This document shows positions 1 to 6,268 of a DNA stretch of 12,071 bases, piece after piece. A program made the position numbers and the translations under genes. The stretch covers positions 1 through 12,071 of the forward strand of contig JAKSPP010000033.1 in assembly GCA_024404735.1 (NCBI GenBank), in the 5' to 3' direction. The notes under the pieces are model-generated. The model saw only the letters and a list, made by a program, of their open reading frames with translations. It was not told the DNA's origin and made no database searches. Every line of letters starts with the position of its first letter. Positions within the stretch are counted from its first letter, which is position 1. Source of the DNA: Oscillospiraceae bacterium (lineage in GTDB: Bacteria > Bacillota > Clostridia > Oscillospirales > Oscillospiraceae).

Positions 1-573
1 GAATGGTACAGGTATTTTATGGAGGCAAAAAAGCCCTACCTTCTCTATGTAGATACCGATGCTTCCCAGAACTGGTCACTTTCCGTATTTGTAAATACCG
101 CCGTTTATGACGATGACAATTCCGTTATCGGTGTATGCGGTGTTGCCGTTGATATGCAGGATATGCAGAGGCTTCTTGAACGCTACGAGAGAATTTATGA
201 TATAAAAATCAATCTTGTAAACGACGAGGGCCTTATTCAGGTTGATACGGATACAGAAAAAATTGAAAGAGACTCAGCTCATATAGACAATCTCAGCGCC
301 TTCTCCGACGGAGAGTGCTATTTTGAGATTCTCCCCCATGGAAGCCGGACTATAACCTATCTTGAAAATCTTGGCTGGTATCTTGTAATTCAAAATGATG
401 AGGGCAGAAATAAGCAGGTCGGCGGTCTTATTGTTCCCTGTATTATCTGCATTGTCATCTGCCTTGCTGCTGCCATGCTTGCAATAATACTCGGTTCGGA
501 AAAAAAGCAGAAGCCCGATGAAGTAATAAGGCTTTCCTCTTCGGAGAATAATAATGAAAAACAGAATAAGTAA
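1..573 (+). CDS. Cache-domain membrane sensor, 3' part only, no output domain
   Basis: The reading frame is open from base 1 (E-W-Y-R-Y-F before the first internal ATG at 19), so the start lies left of the window and 190 residues are visible. The text W-Y-x(5-9)-K-P-Y-L, then NWSLSVFVNTAVYD and VIGVCGVAVDMQ, is typical of the membrane-proximal part of a double-cache (dCache_1) extracellular ligand-binding domain. A second alpha/beta module follows (LVNDEGLIQVDTDT, then GWYLVIQND). One strong membrane helix (GGLIVPCIICIVICLAAAML) comes next, then only about 30 polar, Lys/Glu/Asn-rich residues before TAA. Known relatives usually carry HAMP, methyl-accepting, kinase or GGDEF domains after this helix, and none is present here. 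The two hairpins straight after the stop argue against a frameshifted continuation. It probably senses a small extracellular molecule and must signal through a partner, or is a truncated receptor. The family call is fairly secure; ligand and partner are unknown. Confidence 0.75.
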   Translation, partial: EWYRYFMEAKKPYLLYVDTDASQNWSLSVFVNTAVYDDDNSVIGVCGVAVDMQDMQRLLERYERIYDIKINLVNDEGLIQVDTDTEKIERDSAHIDNLSAFSDGECYFEILPHGSRTITYLENLGWYLVIQNDEGRNKQVGGLIVPCIICIVICLAAAMLAIILGSEKKQKPDEVIRLSSSENNNEKQNK

Positions 574-584
574 ATAAAAACAGG

Positions 585-617
585 GCCGGCGCTTCGGATT
601 ATTCTTAGAGTGCCGGC
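585..617 (+). terminator. Intrinsic terminator candidate of the cache gene
   Basis: A 9-bp GC-rich stem (585-593 with 609-617, one G-U pair) starts 12 bases after the stop codon. The 3' side is followed by TTCGTTATATAAT, a weak U-tract. Read on the minus strand, the stem is followed by TTTTTATTT, so it may also back up termination of the opposite gene. Confidence 0.55.
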
Positions 618-631
618 TTCGTTATATAATT

Positions 632-664
632 AAAGCCCCTGCCGATTTTTTCGGCAGGGGCTTT
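632..664 (-). terminator. Strong hairpin between convergent genes
   Basis: A perfect 14-bp inverted repeat (632-645 with 651-664) has a 5-base loop of T on the plus strand. On the minus strand it lies 14 bases past the stop of the EAL-protein gene and is followed by TTTAATTATATAA, as expected for a rho-independent terminator. On the plus strand the tail is only TTTAAGG, so it probably works mainly for the minus-strand gene. Confidence 0.75.
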
Positions 665-678
665 AAGGCTATCCGGTT

Positions 679-3105
679 TTATCGGAGCTCATCAAGCATT
701 CCGGCAAATTCATCTGCGCTGACGGGCTTGCTGAAGTAGTAGCCCTGAATATAATCACAGCCGTTTTTCGCAAGAAAATCAATCTGTGCATCGGTTTCAA
801 CGCCCTCGGCTATAACCTTCATTCCCAGCTTGTGGGACATATCGATAATAGAGGAGATGACGCAGCACATTCTGTCGCTCTTTTCAATCTGCTTTGTAAA
901 GGACAGGTCCAGCTTCAGAATATCAAAATAATCTGCCTTCAGAGTACTGAAGGATGAAAAGCCACTGCCGAAATCATCAAGGAGTATGGTTGCACCGTTA
1001 TCCGCAAGCTTTTTAAGCATTGCGCTGTGCTCCTCGTTGAAGCTTGCGTAGGAGCTTTCGGTCAGCTCATAGCGGTGATAGGCCGCGGGAACGGGGGAGT
1101 TGTTCAGCATATGGATAATCTCGCCTGTCAGACCCTCGTTATGGAAGTCGGAGCGGGAAAGATTTATGGAAACGGGAACAATGGCCTTGCCCTTCTCCCA
1201 GCGACTGCACAGCATCTGTTCAACTCTGCGGGCAATGAAGAGGTCAACAAGGGCAACCTGACCGTTTGCCTCCAGAACATCAAATAGGGTGGAGGGAAGA
1301 ACGTGCCCTATTTCGGGGCTTATCCAGCGAACCAGGGCCTCTGCCGAAACGATTTTGCGGGTAACGGCATCGTAAATAGGCTGATAGAAAACACTGAATT
1401 CGCCTCTGTTAATGGCGCCCTCAATATCCGTTACAATCTTTGCCCTCTGGAGATATTTGCTGTGAAGGGTAATGTCAAACTCGGCATAGGGGGTTACAAA
1501 TTCGTTCTCAACTCCGTTTAAGGCCAGCTTTGCATTGTCAATCATCTCGTTAACGGATAAATCGGAGGTGCGGATGTGGTAAATACCGCAGGTGCAGTTA
1601 ACGGGAATGGATTTTCCGCAGCGCTTATAATCCATATGCAGAGAGCTGCTTATGGAAGCAAAGTTAAGCTCGGAGCTGTTTGCAAGGCAGATGAAGTGGT
1701 CGGACTCAACCCTTCCCGTGAAAATAGGATTAATATCGGAGCCCTTAAGATGGGCAATAAACAGACGGAGAATTTCATCTCCTCCGTGAATTGTAAACTC
1801 GGAGTTTATTGCCTTGAAGTTGCGGATATTTATGTAAAGAAGACTCAGGTCTTCGTTTACATTGTTGATGTAGCTCTCAACGCAGTTAACAAAGCCCACT
1901 CGGCTGAGCTCACCTGTCAGGGAGTCAAGCTCCTGCTCCTTGGTATAGTCCTGAAGGGTTATGACAATGGTATCCTTCCTCTTGTCAAGGTAGCAGAAGG
2001 TGTGCTTCTGAAGCTTTCCGTTGCCTGTATGTGAGCGGGTTACGAAGATAAATCTGTTGCTGGAGGCCAGCTTGCCCTTTATAACGGGAATGGAGCTTGC
2101 GTGGAGGAAGAGGTTTCTGTCCTCATCCGCAATTTCGCTTATGGCCTTGTTGTGGCGGTAGAGCTCATAATCCCAGTCTGTCAGGCTTCCTTCATCGTTG
2201 TGGCTTTCGGCGGCCTTGTAATCCATAAGTCTTCCCGTCTCAAGGTCAAGGAGAAGAACGGATTCGTAGGCATATTCAAAAAGAAGCTTTTCTATTCTTC
2301 TGCTGCGGTAGGCGGCGTATATATCTATAATGTTGATAATAGCCTCAACATTGTGGTTTGTGGTATTTTCCATAATACCGACGGTGGCGGAGAGCTTCTT
2401 TATTCCGCGGCTGTTTCCCGGAATAAGGCCGAAATTAACACATACGTTTTTTATTCCGTCGTTCCAGCTCTGTATAAGGCTGCTTCCCGACAGCTTTGAT
2501 GTGAATTTCTCTCTGTCCTCGGCCAGAACCTTTTGCGCAATCACAGAAACGAGCTCATCGTAGTTTATTCCCACGGAGGGAATTCCGAGGTCGTCACCGG
2601 TATTGCTCATAAGCTCTGCATAGTTGCGGGTAAGATTGATATGAAAGGCGTAAAGAACCTGAGACTCCATGCTTCTGATTGTATCCAGATAGCGCTGATT
2701 GGAGCGCCTTAATTCCTCACGGTACTGAGACTGCTTCTTATAAAGCCTGATTGTATTTTTAACACGATGACGGATAACATTTGAACGGAAGGGACGACGG
2801 AAAAACTCGGCCACGCCCATGGCATAGGCCTCATCCATGGACTCATTTGAAATCATTATAACGGGAATAATATCAAGGCTCTTGTTTTCCTTCATATAAC
2901 GCAGGACCTCAAGACCGTCTGAATTCGGCTCCTGAAGGTCAAGGATAATGAGGCGCAGCCTGTTTCCGTTCTTTTCTATTTTCTCAATGGTTCCTTTAAC
3001 ATCCGTTGCCTCTATAATTTCATACAGGTCCTCAAGCATGGCAACAAGAAGGTCTCTGTTCTGTGCGGAATCATTGGCCATAAGGATTACTTCTTTTTCA
3101 CTCAT
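679..3105 (-). CDS. REC / degenerate GGDEF / EAL protein, probable c-di-GMP phosphodiesterase
   Basis: An 808-residue cytoplasmic protein with no membrane helix or signal peptide. Residues 1-120 form a response-regulator receiver with phospho-acceptor D56 (IILDLQEP) and S86. The usual acidic pair is N11-D12, and the conserved Lys before Pro-Phe is R104. Residues about 140-390 look like two PAS-type alpha/beta modules linked by helices. Residues about 393-545 are a GGDEF fold (DSLTGELSRVGF), but the catalytic signature reads E467-S-D-H-F instead of GGDEF, so cyclase activity is unlikely. Residues about 550-808 are an EAL domain with the catalytic set in place: E589 (SAEAL), N648, E680 (ELTES), D710-D711 (LLDDFGSGFSS), K731, E767 (AEGVET), Q787 (QGYYFSKP). 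From family knowledge this should hydrolyse cyclic di-GMP to pGpG. The inactive GGDEF part may bind GTP as a regulator, which is inference. No histidine kinase is adjacent. The start has GGAG at 3114-3117, 8 bases upstream. Confidence 0.9.
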   Translation of the reverse strand: MSEKEVILMANDSAQNRDLLVAMLEDLYEIIEATDVKGTIEKIEKNGNRLRLIILDLQEPNSDGLEVLRYMKENKSLDIIPVIMISNESMDEAYAMGVAEFFRRPFRSNVIRHRVKNTIRLYKKQSQYREELRRSNQRYLDTIRSMESQVLYAFHINLTRNYAELMSNTGDDLGIPSVGINYDELVSVIAQKVLAEDREKFTSKLSGSSLIQSWNDGIKNVCVNFGLIPGNSRGIKKLSATVGIMENTTNHNVEAIINIIDIYAAYRSRRIEKLLFEYAYESVLLLDLETGRLMDYKAAESHNDEGSLTDWDYELYRHNKAISEIADEDRNLFLHASSIPVIKGKLASSNRFIFVTRSHTGNGKLQKHTFCYLDKRKDTIVITLQDYTKEQELDSLTGELSRVGFVNCVESYINNVNEDLSLLYINIRNFKAINSEFTIHGGDEILRLFIAHLKGSDINPIFTGRVESDHFICLANSSELNFASISSSLHMDYKRCGKSIPVNCTCGIYHIRTSDLSVNEMIDNAKLALNGVENEFVTPYAEFDITLHSKYLQRAKIVTDIEGAINRGEFSVFYQPIYDAVTRKIVSAEALVRWISPEIGHVLPSTLFDVLEANGQVALVDLFIARRVEQMLCSRWEKGKAIVPVSINLSRSDFHNEGLTGEIIHMLNNSPVPAAYHRYELTESSYASFNEEHSAMLKKLADNGATILLDDFGSGFSSFSTLKADYFDILKLDLSFTKQIEKSDRMCCVISSIIDMSHKLGMKVIAEGVETDAQIDFLAKNGCDYIQGYYFSKPVSADEFAGMLDELR

Positions 3106-3208
3106 GGTGGCAACTCCGTTCGTATTTTTAAGCCCGGGGAGGGGTGTTTTTGCAGGTAAAAAGCTCGGAAATACTATGTCACACCGGCATACTACTATTT
3201 ATACTGTC

Positions 3209-3218
3209 TGTTATAACA
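3209..3218. promoter_or_regulatory. 10-bp palindrome TGTTATAACA, possible operator
   Basis: A perfect palindrome sits in the 259-base divergent intergenic region, between the EAL-protein start and the candidate promoters. It could bind a dimeric regulator acting on the minus-strand transcript. Palindromes of this length occur by chance, and no second copy was seen in the window. The rest of the region (3106-3364) holds only promoters and AT-rich sequence, with no gene. Confidence 0.25.
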
Positions 3219-3258
3219 ATATCACGAAGTGCCTAAAGTGTCCATATAGTTTTTCGTT

Positions 3259-3287
3259 ATTTTAACCAAAAGTTTTTTAATCGCCAA
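3259..3287 (-). promoter_or_regulatory. Weak promoter candidate for the EAL-protein gene
   Basis: On the minus strand TTGGCG (3287-3282), a 17-base spacer and TAAAAT (3264-3259) resemble a housekeeping promoter, about 150 bases ahead of the ATG. The match is modest and other AT-rich boxes nearby, such as TATAAA at 3203-3198, could serve instead. Confidence 0.3.
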
Positions 3288-3304
3288 AGCACGGTTTCAC
3301 GCAC

Positions 3305-3333
3305 TTTACATCTCCCGTAAATTGGTCTATAAT
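3305..3333 (+). promoter_or_regulatory. Promoter of the nitroreductase-FTR-thioredoxin operon
   Basis: TTTACA (3305-3310), a 17-base spacer and a perfect TATAAT (3328-3333) form a strong housekeeping-type promoter. Transcription should begin near 3340, leaving a leader of about 25 bases. That leader carries GAGG at 3355-3358, six bases ahead of the ATG at 3365. Confidence 0.8.
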
Positions 3334-3364
3334 CTTTATATATAAACATTAAGCGAGGTTTTTT

Positions 3365-3889
3365 ATGGATATTGTTTCTGCATTGTCCGCAAGAAGAAGC
3401 GTCAGAGAGTATACCGGTGAGGAAATTCCACCCGAGCTTCTTGAAAAGGTCATAAAGGCCGGCCTTCTTGCCCCTTCCGGAAGAAATCTTAAGCCCTGGG
3501 AATTTGTTGTAATCAAGGATAAGAATATGCTAAAGGCCCTTTCCCGATGCAGAGAGTTCGGCGCCTCCATGCTGCTTAAGGCCGGGGCTGCCGTTATTGT
3601 TCTTGCAGACGGTGATAAGACCGATGTCTGGACAGAGGATGCCTCAATCGCAATGGCATATATGCACCTTGCCGCCGATTCTCTCGGACTGGGAAGCTGC
3701 TGGATTCAGGGGCGCAGAAGACAGGCAGAGGACGGAAGCACAACAGAGGATTATATAAGGGCTTTAATCGGCGCTCCCTCAAATATGAGGCTTGAGGCAA
3801 TTCTGTCTCTCGGAATTCCCGAAAAGCATCCCGCCCCTCATTCTCCCGATGAGCTCCCCGTTAATAAGGTCCATTACGAAAGCTTCTGA
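3365..3889 (+). CDS. Nitroreductase family FMN protein
   Basis: This 174-residue protein has the compact nitroreductase fold. The N-terminal R10-R-S-x-R14 motif (ARRSVREY) grips the FMN phosphate, and APSGRN (36-41) lines the flavin. Helix 92-107 (DASIAMAYMHLAADSL) leads into GLGSCWIQG (108-116), the usual flavin-contact loop, and LSLGIPEK (147-154) is near the end. It is at the short end of the family. Members use NAD(P)H or reduced ferredoxin-type donors to reduce nitro, quinone, enone or iodotyrosine-like substrates; the substrate here cannot be read from the sequence. It lacks an added ferredoxin domain. It is the first gene after a strong promoter and ends 20 bases before an FTR-like gene, then thioredoxin, so a role in cellular redox balance is plausible. 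It is clearly different from the second nitroreductase at 8490-9017. Family call firm, function open. Confidence 0.88.
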   Translation: MDIVSALSARRSVREYTGEEIPPELLEKVIKAGLLAPSGRNLKPWEFVVIKDKNMLKALSRCREFGASMLLKAGAAVIVLADGDKTDVWTEDASIAMAYMHLAADSLGLGSCWIQGRRRQAEDGSTTEDYIRALIGAPSNMRLEAILSLGIPEKHPAPHSPDELPVNKVHYESF

Positions 3890-3909
3890 AGGGAGTGAGG
3901 TAAGAGACT

Positions 3910-4107
3910 ATGATAAGACTCAATGAGGATGAAGAAATCGTCAGAACGGTAAAGGAGGGCCTTAAGGCCAAGGGTGGCTACTTCCCCTGCAGACTGGCAA
4001 AAACCGAGGATACAAGGTGTATGTGCCGTGAGTTCCGTGACCAGATTGCAGACCCGGAGTTTGAGGGCTACTGCCACTGCCTTCTCTACTATAAATCCAG
4101 GGAATAA
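3910..4107 (+). CDS. Short ferredoxin-thioredoxin reductase catalytic-chain-like protein
   Basis: A 65-residue protein recognised by its cysteine pattern: F25-P-C27-R-L, C37-M-C39, and G-Y-C55-H-C57 near the C-terminus. This matches the FeThRed_B family (FTR catalytic beta chain), which holds one 4Fe-4S cluster next to a redox-active disulfide and passes electrons from ferredoxin to thioredoxin. The classical pattern is C-P-C ... C-x-C ... C-H-C with six cysteines. Here the first position is Phe25 (codon TTC), leaving five. By alignment with plant and cyanobacterial FTR that position is a cluster ligand, while C27 and C57 would be the disulfide. The gaps also differ: 9 residues between the first and second pairs and 15 between the second and third, against about 16 and 8. 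No FTR variable subunit is visible. The thioredoxin gene begins 50 bases downstream, which supports a Trx-linked role. GAGG at 3897-3900 lies 9 bases before the ATG. Confidence 0.8.
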   Translation: MIRLNEDEEIVRTVKEGLKAKGGYFPCRLAKTEDTRCMCREFRDQIADPEFEGYCHCLLYYKSRE

Positions 4108-4144
4108 AGCGGCACTTTAATGCCCGAATGCATAAGAGCATAAC

Positions 4145-4150
4145 AGGAGG
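4145..4150 (+). promoter_or_regulatory. Ribosome binding site fixing the thioredoxin start
   Basis: A perfect AGGAGG lies 7 bases before the ATG at 4158. It rules out the in-frame upstream ATG at 4128, which would add ten residues (MHKSITGGLI) unlike any thioredoxin N-terminus. Confidence 0.9.
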
Positions 4151-4157
4151 TTTAATA

Positions 4158-4466
4158 ATGGAAATCAATCTCACAAAGGAAAATTTTGAAAGCGAAGTAA
4201 TTAAGTCCGAAATTCCCGTTTTAATAGACTTCTGGGCAACCTGGTGCGGCCCCTGCCGTATGATTGCACCCATTGTTGCCGAAATCGCAGAGGAAAATGC
4301 GGGTAAGGTAAAGGTATGCAAGGTAAATGTGGATGAGGTCCCGGAGCTTGCCTCTTCCTTCGGCGTAACGGCCATTCCCACTCTGGTTGTAATGAAGGAA
4401 GGCAAAATCGTAAATACCGCAGTCGGTGCCGGCTCCAAGGAGCAGATTCTGTCCATGCTTAAGTAA
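4158..4466 (+). CDS. trxA: Thioredoxin
   Basis: A 102-residue cytoplasmic thioredoxin of standard length. The active site W29-C-G-P-C33 follows the strand VLIDFWATW, which contains the buried D24. The cis-proline is P74 in TAIPT, followed by LVVMKEGKIV and the terminal helix KEQILSMLK. It reduces protein disulfides (ribonucleotide reductase, peroxiredoxins and others) and is itself reduced by a thioredoxin reductase. The FTR-like gene just upstream suggests that ferredoxin may supply some of its electrons, which is inference; no NADPH- or flavin-type thioredoxin reductase is in the window. An extra Cys at position 54 is outside the active site. The start is set by the AGGAGG at 4145-4150. A terminator follows 34 bases after the stop, so this is the last gene of the operon. 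Confidence 0.95.
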   Translation: MEINLTKENFESEVIKSEIPVLIDFWATWCGPCRMIAPIVAEIAEENAGKVKVCKVNVDEVPELASSFGVTAIPTLVVMKEGKIVNTAVGAGSKEQILSMLK

Positions 4467-4500
4467 GCTCAGGCTTATAGGGCAGTCAGATATTAAGAAG

Positions 4501-4540
4501 AGAGGTTTTCCCTGAAGGAGGAAAGCCTCTTTGCTTTTTA
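4501..4540 (+). terminator. Intrinsic terminator of the redox operon
   Basis: An 11-bp stem (4501-4511 with 4520-4530, one G-U pair) with an 8-base loop is followed by TTGCTTTTTATTT. It closes the nitroreductase-FTR-thioredoxin unit and lies directly against the next promoter. Confidence 0.85.
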
Positions 4541-4545
4541 TTTCC

Positions 4546-4574
4546 TTGAAAAGTTTTCGATTTTGGTTTAGAAT
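4546..4574 (+). promoter_or_regulatory. Promoter of the DUF3592 / U32-like operon
   Basis: TTGAAA (4546-4551), a 17-base spacer and TAGAAT (4569-4574) lie right after the terminator T-run. Transcription should start near 4581, about 50 bases ahead of the GTG start at 4634. Confidence 0.7.
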
Positions 4575-4633
4575 AAGCCTTGCAGCCCGCTTTCCACGGT
4601 GCTGTGTATTTTCCGGAAAGGAGATTTAAGCCT

Positions 4634-5038
4634 GTGAATTTAGGTGCCGATAAGATAAGCTCTCTGCTTATAGGGGCCGCTTTCCTTATAGGGGGCGCAG
4701 TCACGATAATAAAAGGCAAAAGGCTTGAAAAAAGGTGCACGGAGGAGTCCGAGGGCACTATTACAAATATAATTAACAAGGGCACACGCCGTATGCCGGA
4801 GCTGTCTCCGATTTTTGACTTTGTTACAAAGGACGGAAAAAGCATCAGTGCCTCCTGCTCATACAGCTACAAAAGGGCGGACAAGCACAGTATGGGCGAG
4901 ACGATGCGTCTTTGCTATAATCCCGAAAATCCCGAAGATTTTTACCCCTCCGATGAGCATAACCCCATCCCGGCAGGGCTTGTAATAATCATTTTCGGAA
5001 TTGCCGCCGTTCTTCACGGCTTTAACATGCTCTTCTGA
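4634..5038 (+). CDS. DUF3592-like two-helix membrane protein
   Basis: A 134-residue protein starting at GTG 4634. AAAGGAG at 4617-4623 sits 10 bases upstream, and the upstream in-frame ATG at 4580 has no ribosome site and lies at the predicted transcription start. Two membrane helices (about 8-26, SSLLIGAAFLIGGAVTII, and 112-130, IPAGLVIIIFGIAAVLHG) enclose a beta-rich domain. That domain shows E-G-T-I-T-N-I-I, SPIFDFVTKDGK, G-E-T-M-R-L-C-Y-N-P-E-N-P-E-D. The V/I-x-Y-N-P-x-N-P ending and the overall size match the DUF3592 group of bacterial membrane proteins, whose function is not known to me. The soluble part carries two cysteines (C75, C94). It is the first gene of a three-gene unit, 29 bases ahead of the 63-residue gene. 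Family call moderate, function unknown. Confidence 0.75.
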   Translation: MNLGADKISSLLIGAAFLIGGAVTIIKGKRLEKRCTEESEGTITNIINKGTRRMPELSPIFDFVTKDGKSISASCSYSYKRADKHSMGETMRLCYNPENPEDFYPSDEHNPIPAGLVIIIFGIAAVLHGFNMLF

Positions 5039-5067
5039 GAGAGTCATCTGTAAGGAGAATAACAATT

Positions 5068-5259
5068 ATGCTTGAAATGTTGCTTATGCAGTATGAGGAT
5101 ACCTTCGGTGAGCCCTTTCCTCTTAAAAAATACGAGGGTCACCAGGAAATAGAGCTTATTAACCTTCTTTTTCACTGCTGTAATTACGGCATCCCCTGCA
5201 GTGAGGTAAACGAGAAGGAGCTTCCCAATATGTTCCCCGATGCACCCCACAGAGCATAA
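5068..5259 (+). CDS. Small protein of unknown function, 63 residues
   Basis: Preceded by a clear AAGGAG at 5052-5057 with 10-base spacing, so it is very likely translated. The product begins MLEMLLMQYEDTFGEPFP and is acidic, with two adjacent cysteines in LFHCCNYGIPC and a proline-rich end (PNMFPDAPHRA). It has no membrane helix or signal peptide. I do not recognise a family; the even mix of hydrophobic and charged residues suggests a small helical domain, not a random frame. The next gene's first possible ATG (5240) lies inside its last codons and another lies one base past its stop (5261), so the two are probably translationally coupled. This hints at a partner or accessory role for the U32-like protein, which is inference. 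Confidence 0.7.
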   Translation: MLEMLLMQYEDTFGEPFPLKKYEGHQEIELINLLFHCCNYGIPCSEVNEKELPNMFPDAPHRA

Positions 5260-6184
5260 TATGGGAAATCGGGGAATATCCTCCGAAAAAGGCACGGCTG
5301 CCCGTTTCCATCTTCCCGGCCTTTTTGAGTTTTATGAGCTATACAGGCTTTTTCTTCCCATATTCTATGAACACAGGGAATACTTCTATGAGGGCTTTGA
5401 GATAGGCTCTGTATACGGCGCCCCGGCTGACTGCCTCTGGGGCGGTGGAAGAACGGGCTTCGGAGGCGCAAATGAAGGGGAGGTCTTTTCCCTTCTGAGG
5501 GAATACGGCATCTCCGCAAGGCTTACCTTTTCAAACAGCCTTTTAAGGCCGGAGCATCTTCACGATAAAAAATGCAACAGGCTTTTATCCCGTCTGTCCG
5601 AGGAGGAAAAGGAAAACGGCGTCATAATCCATTCCGATTTGCTTAAGGATTATATAAAAAACAATTATCCGGGGCTTTATCTTGTTTCCTCAACAACAAA
5701 GGTACTGAGAAAAGAAGAAGAGCTTCTTTGTGAGCTTTCCGATGAGGCCTTCAGATATGTAGTTCCGGATTTTCGCTTAAATAAGAGCTTTGATTTCTTC
5801 TCCCGCCTTGATGATAGAAGGAGAAGTAAGCTTGAGCTTCTCTGCAATGAGTGCTGCTATTTCGGCTGCGAAAGCAGAAGGGCCTGCTATGAAAGTGTAT
5901 CCCGCAAGGCTCTGGGTGAGGACGGGGGCGAGCATATCTGTTCTTCTCCCTTTGCCTCTGAGGGCTACGTCTTTTCAAGGGCAATGGAAAATCCCGCCTT
6001 CATAGGCCCTTCGGATATCAGGGAAAAATATCTTCCCCTCGGAATTACGGAATTCAAGATAGAGGGCAGGAGCCTCGGAAGTGCGATAATCCTTGAGTTT
6101 TTGCTGTATTATCTCACAAAGCCCGAGGCAAGGCTTAAGCTTCGTGAGCTTATCTATCTTGACAGCGCCCTTGATTTATTTTAA
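5240..6184 (+). CDS. Cysteine-rich TIM-barrel-like protein, U32 peptidase/UbiV-like
   Basis: A 314-residue soluble protein (307 if ATG 5261 is used). Neither ATG has a good ribosome site; the nearest AAGGAG (5215-5220) is 19 bases before 5240, so coupling to the preceding gene is likely. Regular beta-alpha units suggest a barrel: FEIGSVYGAPADCLWGGG (53-70), ISARLTFSNSLL (91-102), GVIIHSDLL (127-135), YLVSSTT (147-153), FRYVVPDFRLN (171-181), LELLCNECCYFGC (198-210), PAFIGPSDI (252-260), ITEFKIEGRSLG (269-280). The F-K-I-E-G-R text late in the barrel is the hallmark of U32 'collagenase-like' proteins, now known to include Fe-S proteins such as UbiU/UbiV and RlhA. The cysteines C202, C205, C206, C210 and C216, with C234, could ligate an Fe-S cluster. 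There is no radical-SAM CxxxCxxC. Overall resemblance to classical U32 is weak and the substrate is unknown; it may be a distinct family with the same fold. Confidence 0.6.
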   Translation: MHPTEHNMGNRGISSEKGTAARFHLPGLFEFYELYRLFLPIFYEHREYFYEGFEIGSVYGAPADCLWGGGRTGFGGANEGEVFSLLREYGISARLTFSNSLLRPEHLHDKKCNRLLSRLSEEEKENGVIIHSDLLKDYIKNNYPGLYLVSSTTKVLRKEEELLCELSDEAFRYVVPDFRLNKSFDFFSRLDDRRRSKLELLCNECCYFGCESRRACYESVSRKALGEDGGEHICSSPFASEGYVFSRAMENPAFIGPSDIREKYLPLGITEFKIEGRSLGSAIILEFLLYYLTKPEARLKLRELIYLDSALDLF

Positions 6185-6195
6185 CATAGCTTTTA

Positions 6196-6251
6196 TTTTC
6201 CCCCTGTGCAAAGCCCTTAAGGGCAAAATGCACGGGGGAAATAATTTTTTT
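6196..6251 (+). terminator. Intrinsic terminator after the U32-like gene
   Basis: TTCCCCC-T-GTGCA (6198-6210) pairs with TGCAC-GGGGG-AA (6229-6240), leaving one bulged T, with an inner GCCCTT/AAGGGC palindrome (6213-6224). The run of T at 6245-6251 follows. It begins about 14 bases after the stop codon. Confidence 0.85.
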
Positions 6252-6268
6252 GATAATAAATTTTTGTA

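Noticed and set aside
1750..1800. HGGDEIL text in the EAL protein as an active GGDEF motif (residues 440-446)
   Set aside because: It falls in the helix that normally precedes the catalytic loop. The true signature position, residues 467-471, reads ESDHF.
1027..2563. Several plus-strand open frames opposite the EAL protein
   Set aside because: They lack ribosome sites and family features and lie antisense to a gene with clear domains; they are shadows of its codon use.
3118..3300. CRISPR, tRNA or small RNA in the divergent region
   Set aside because: No regular repeats, no cloverleaf and no hairpin with a T-run were found there.
4128..4157. Thioredoxin starting at the upstream ATG 4128
   Set aside because: The AGGAGG lies inside this stretch and points to ATG 4158; the added residues do not fit the family.
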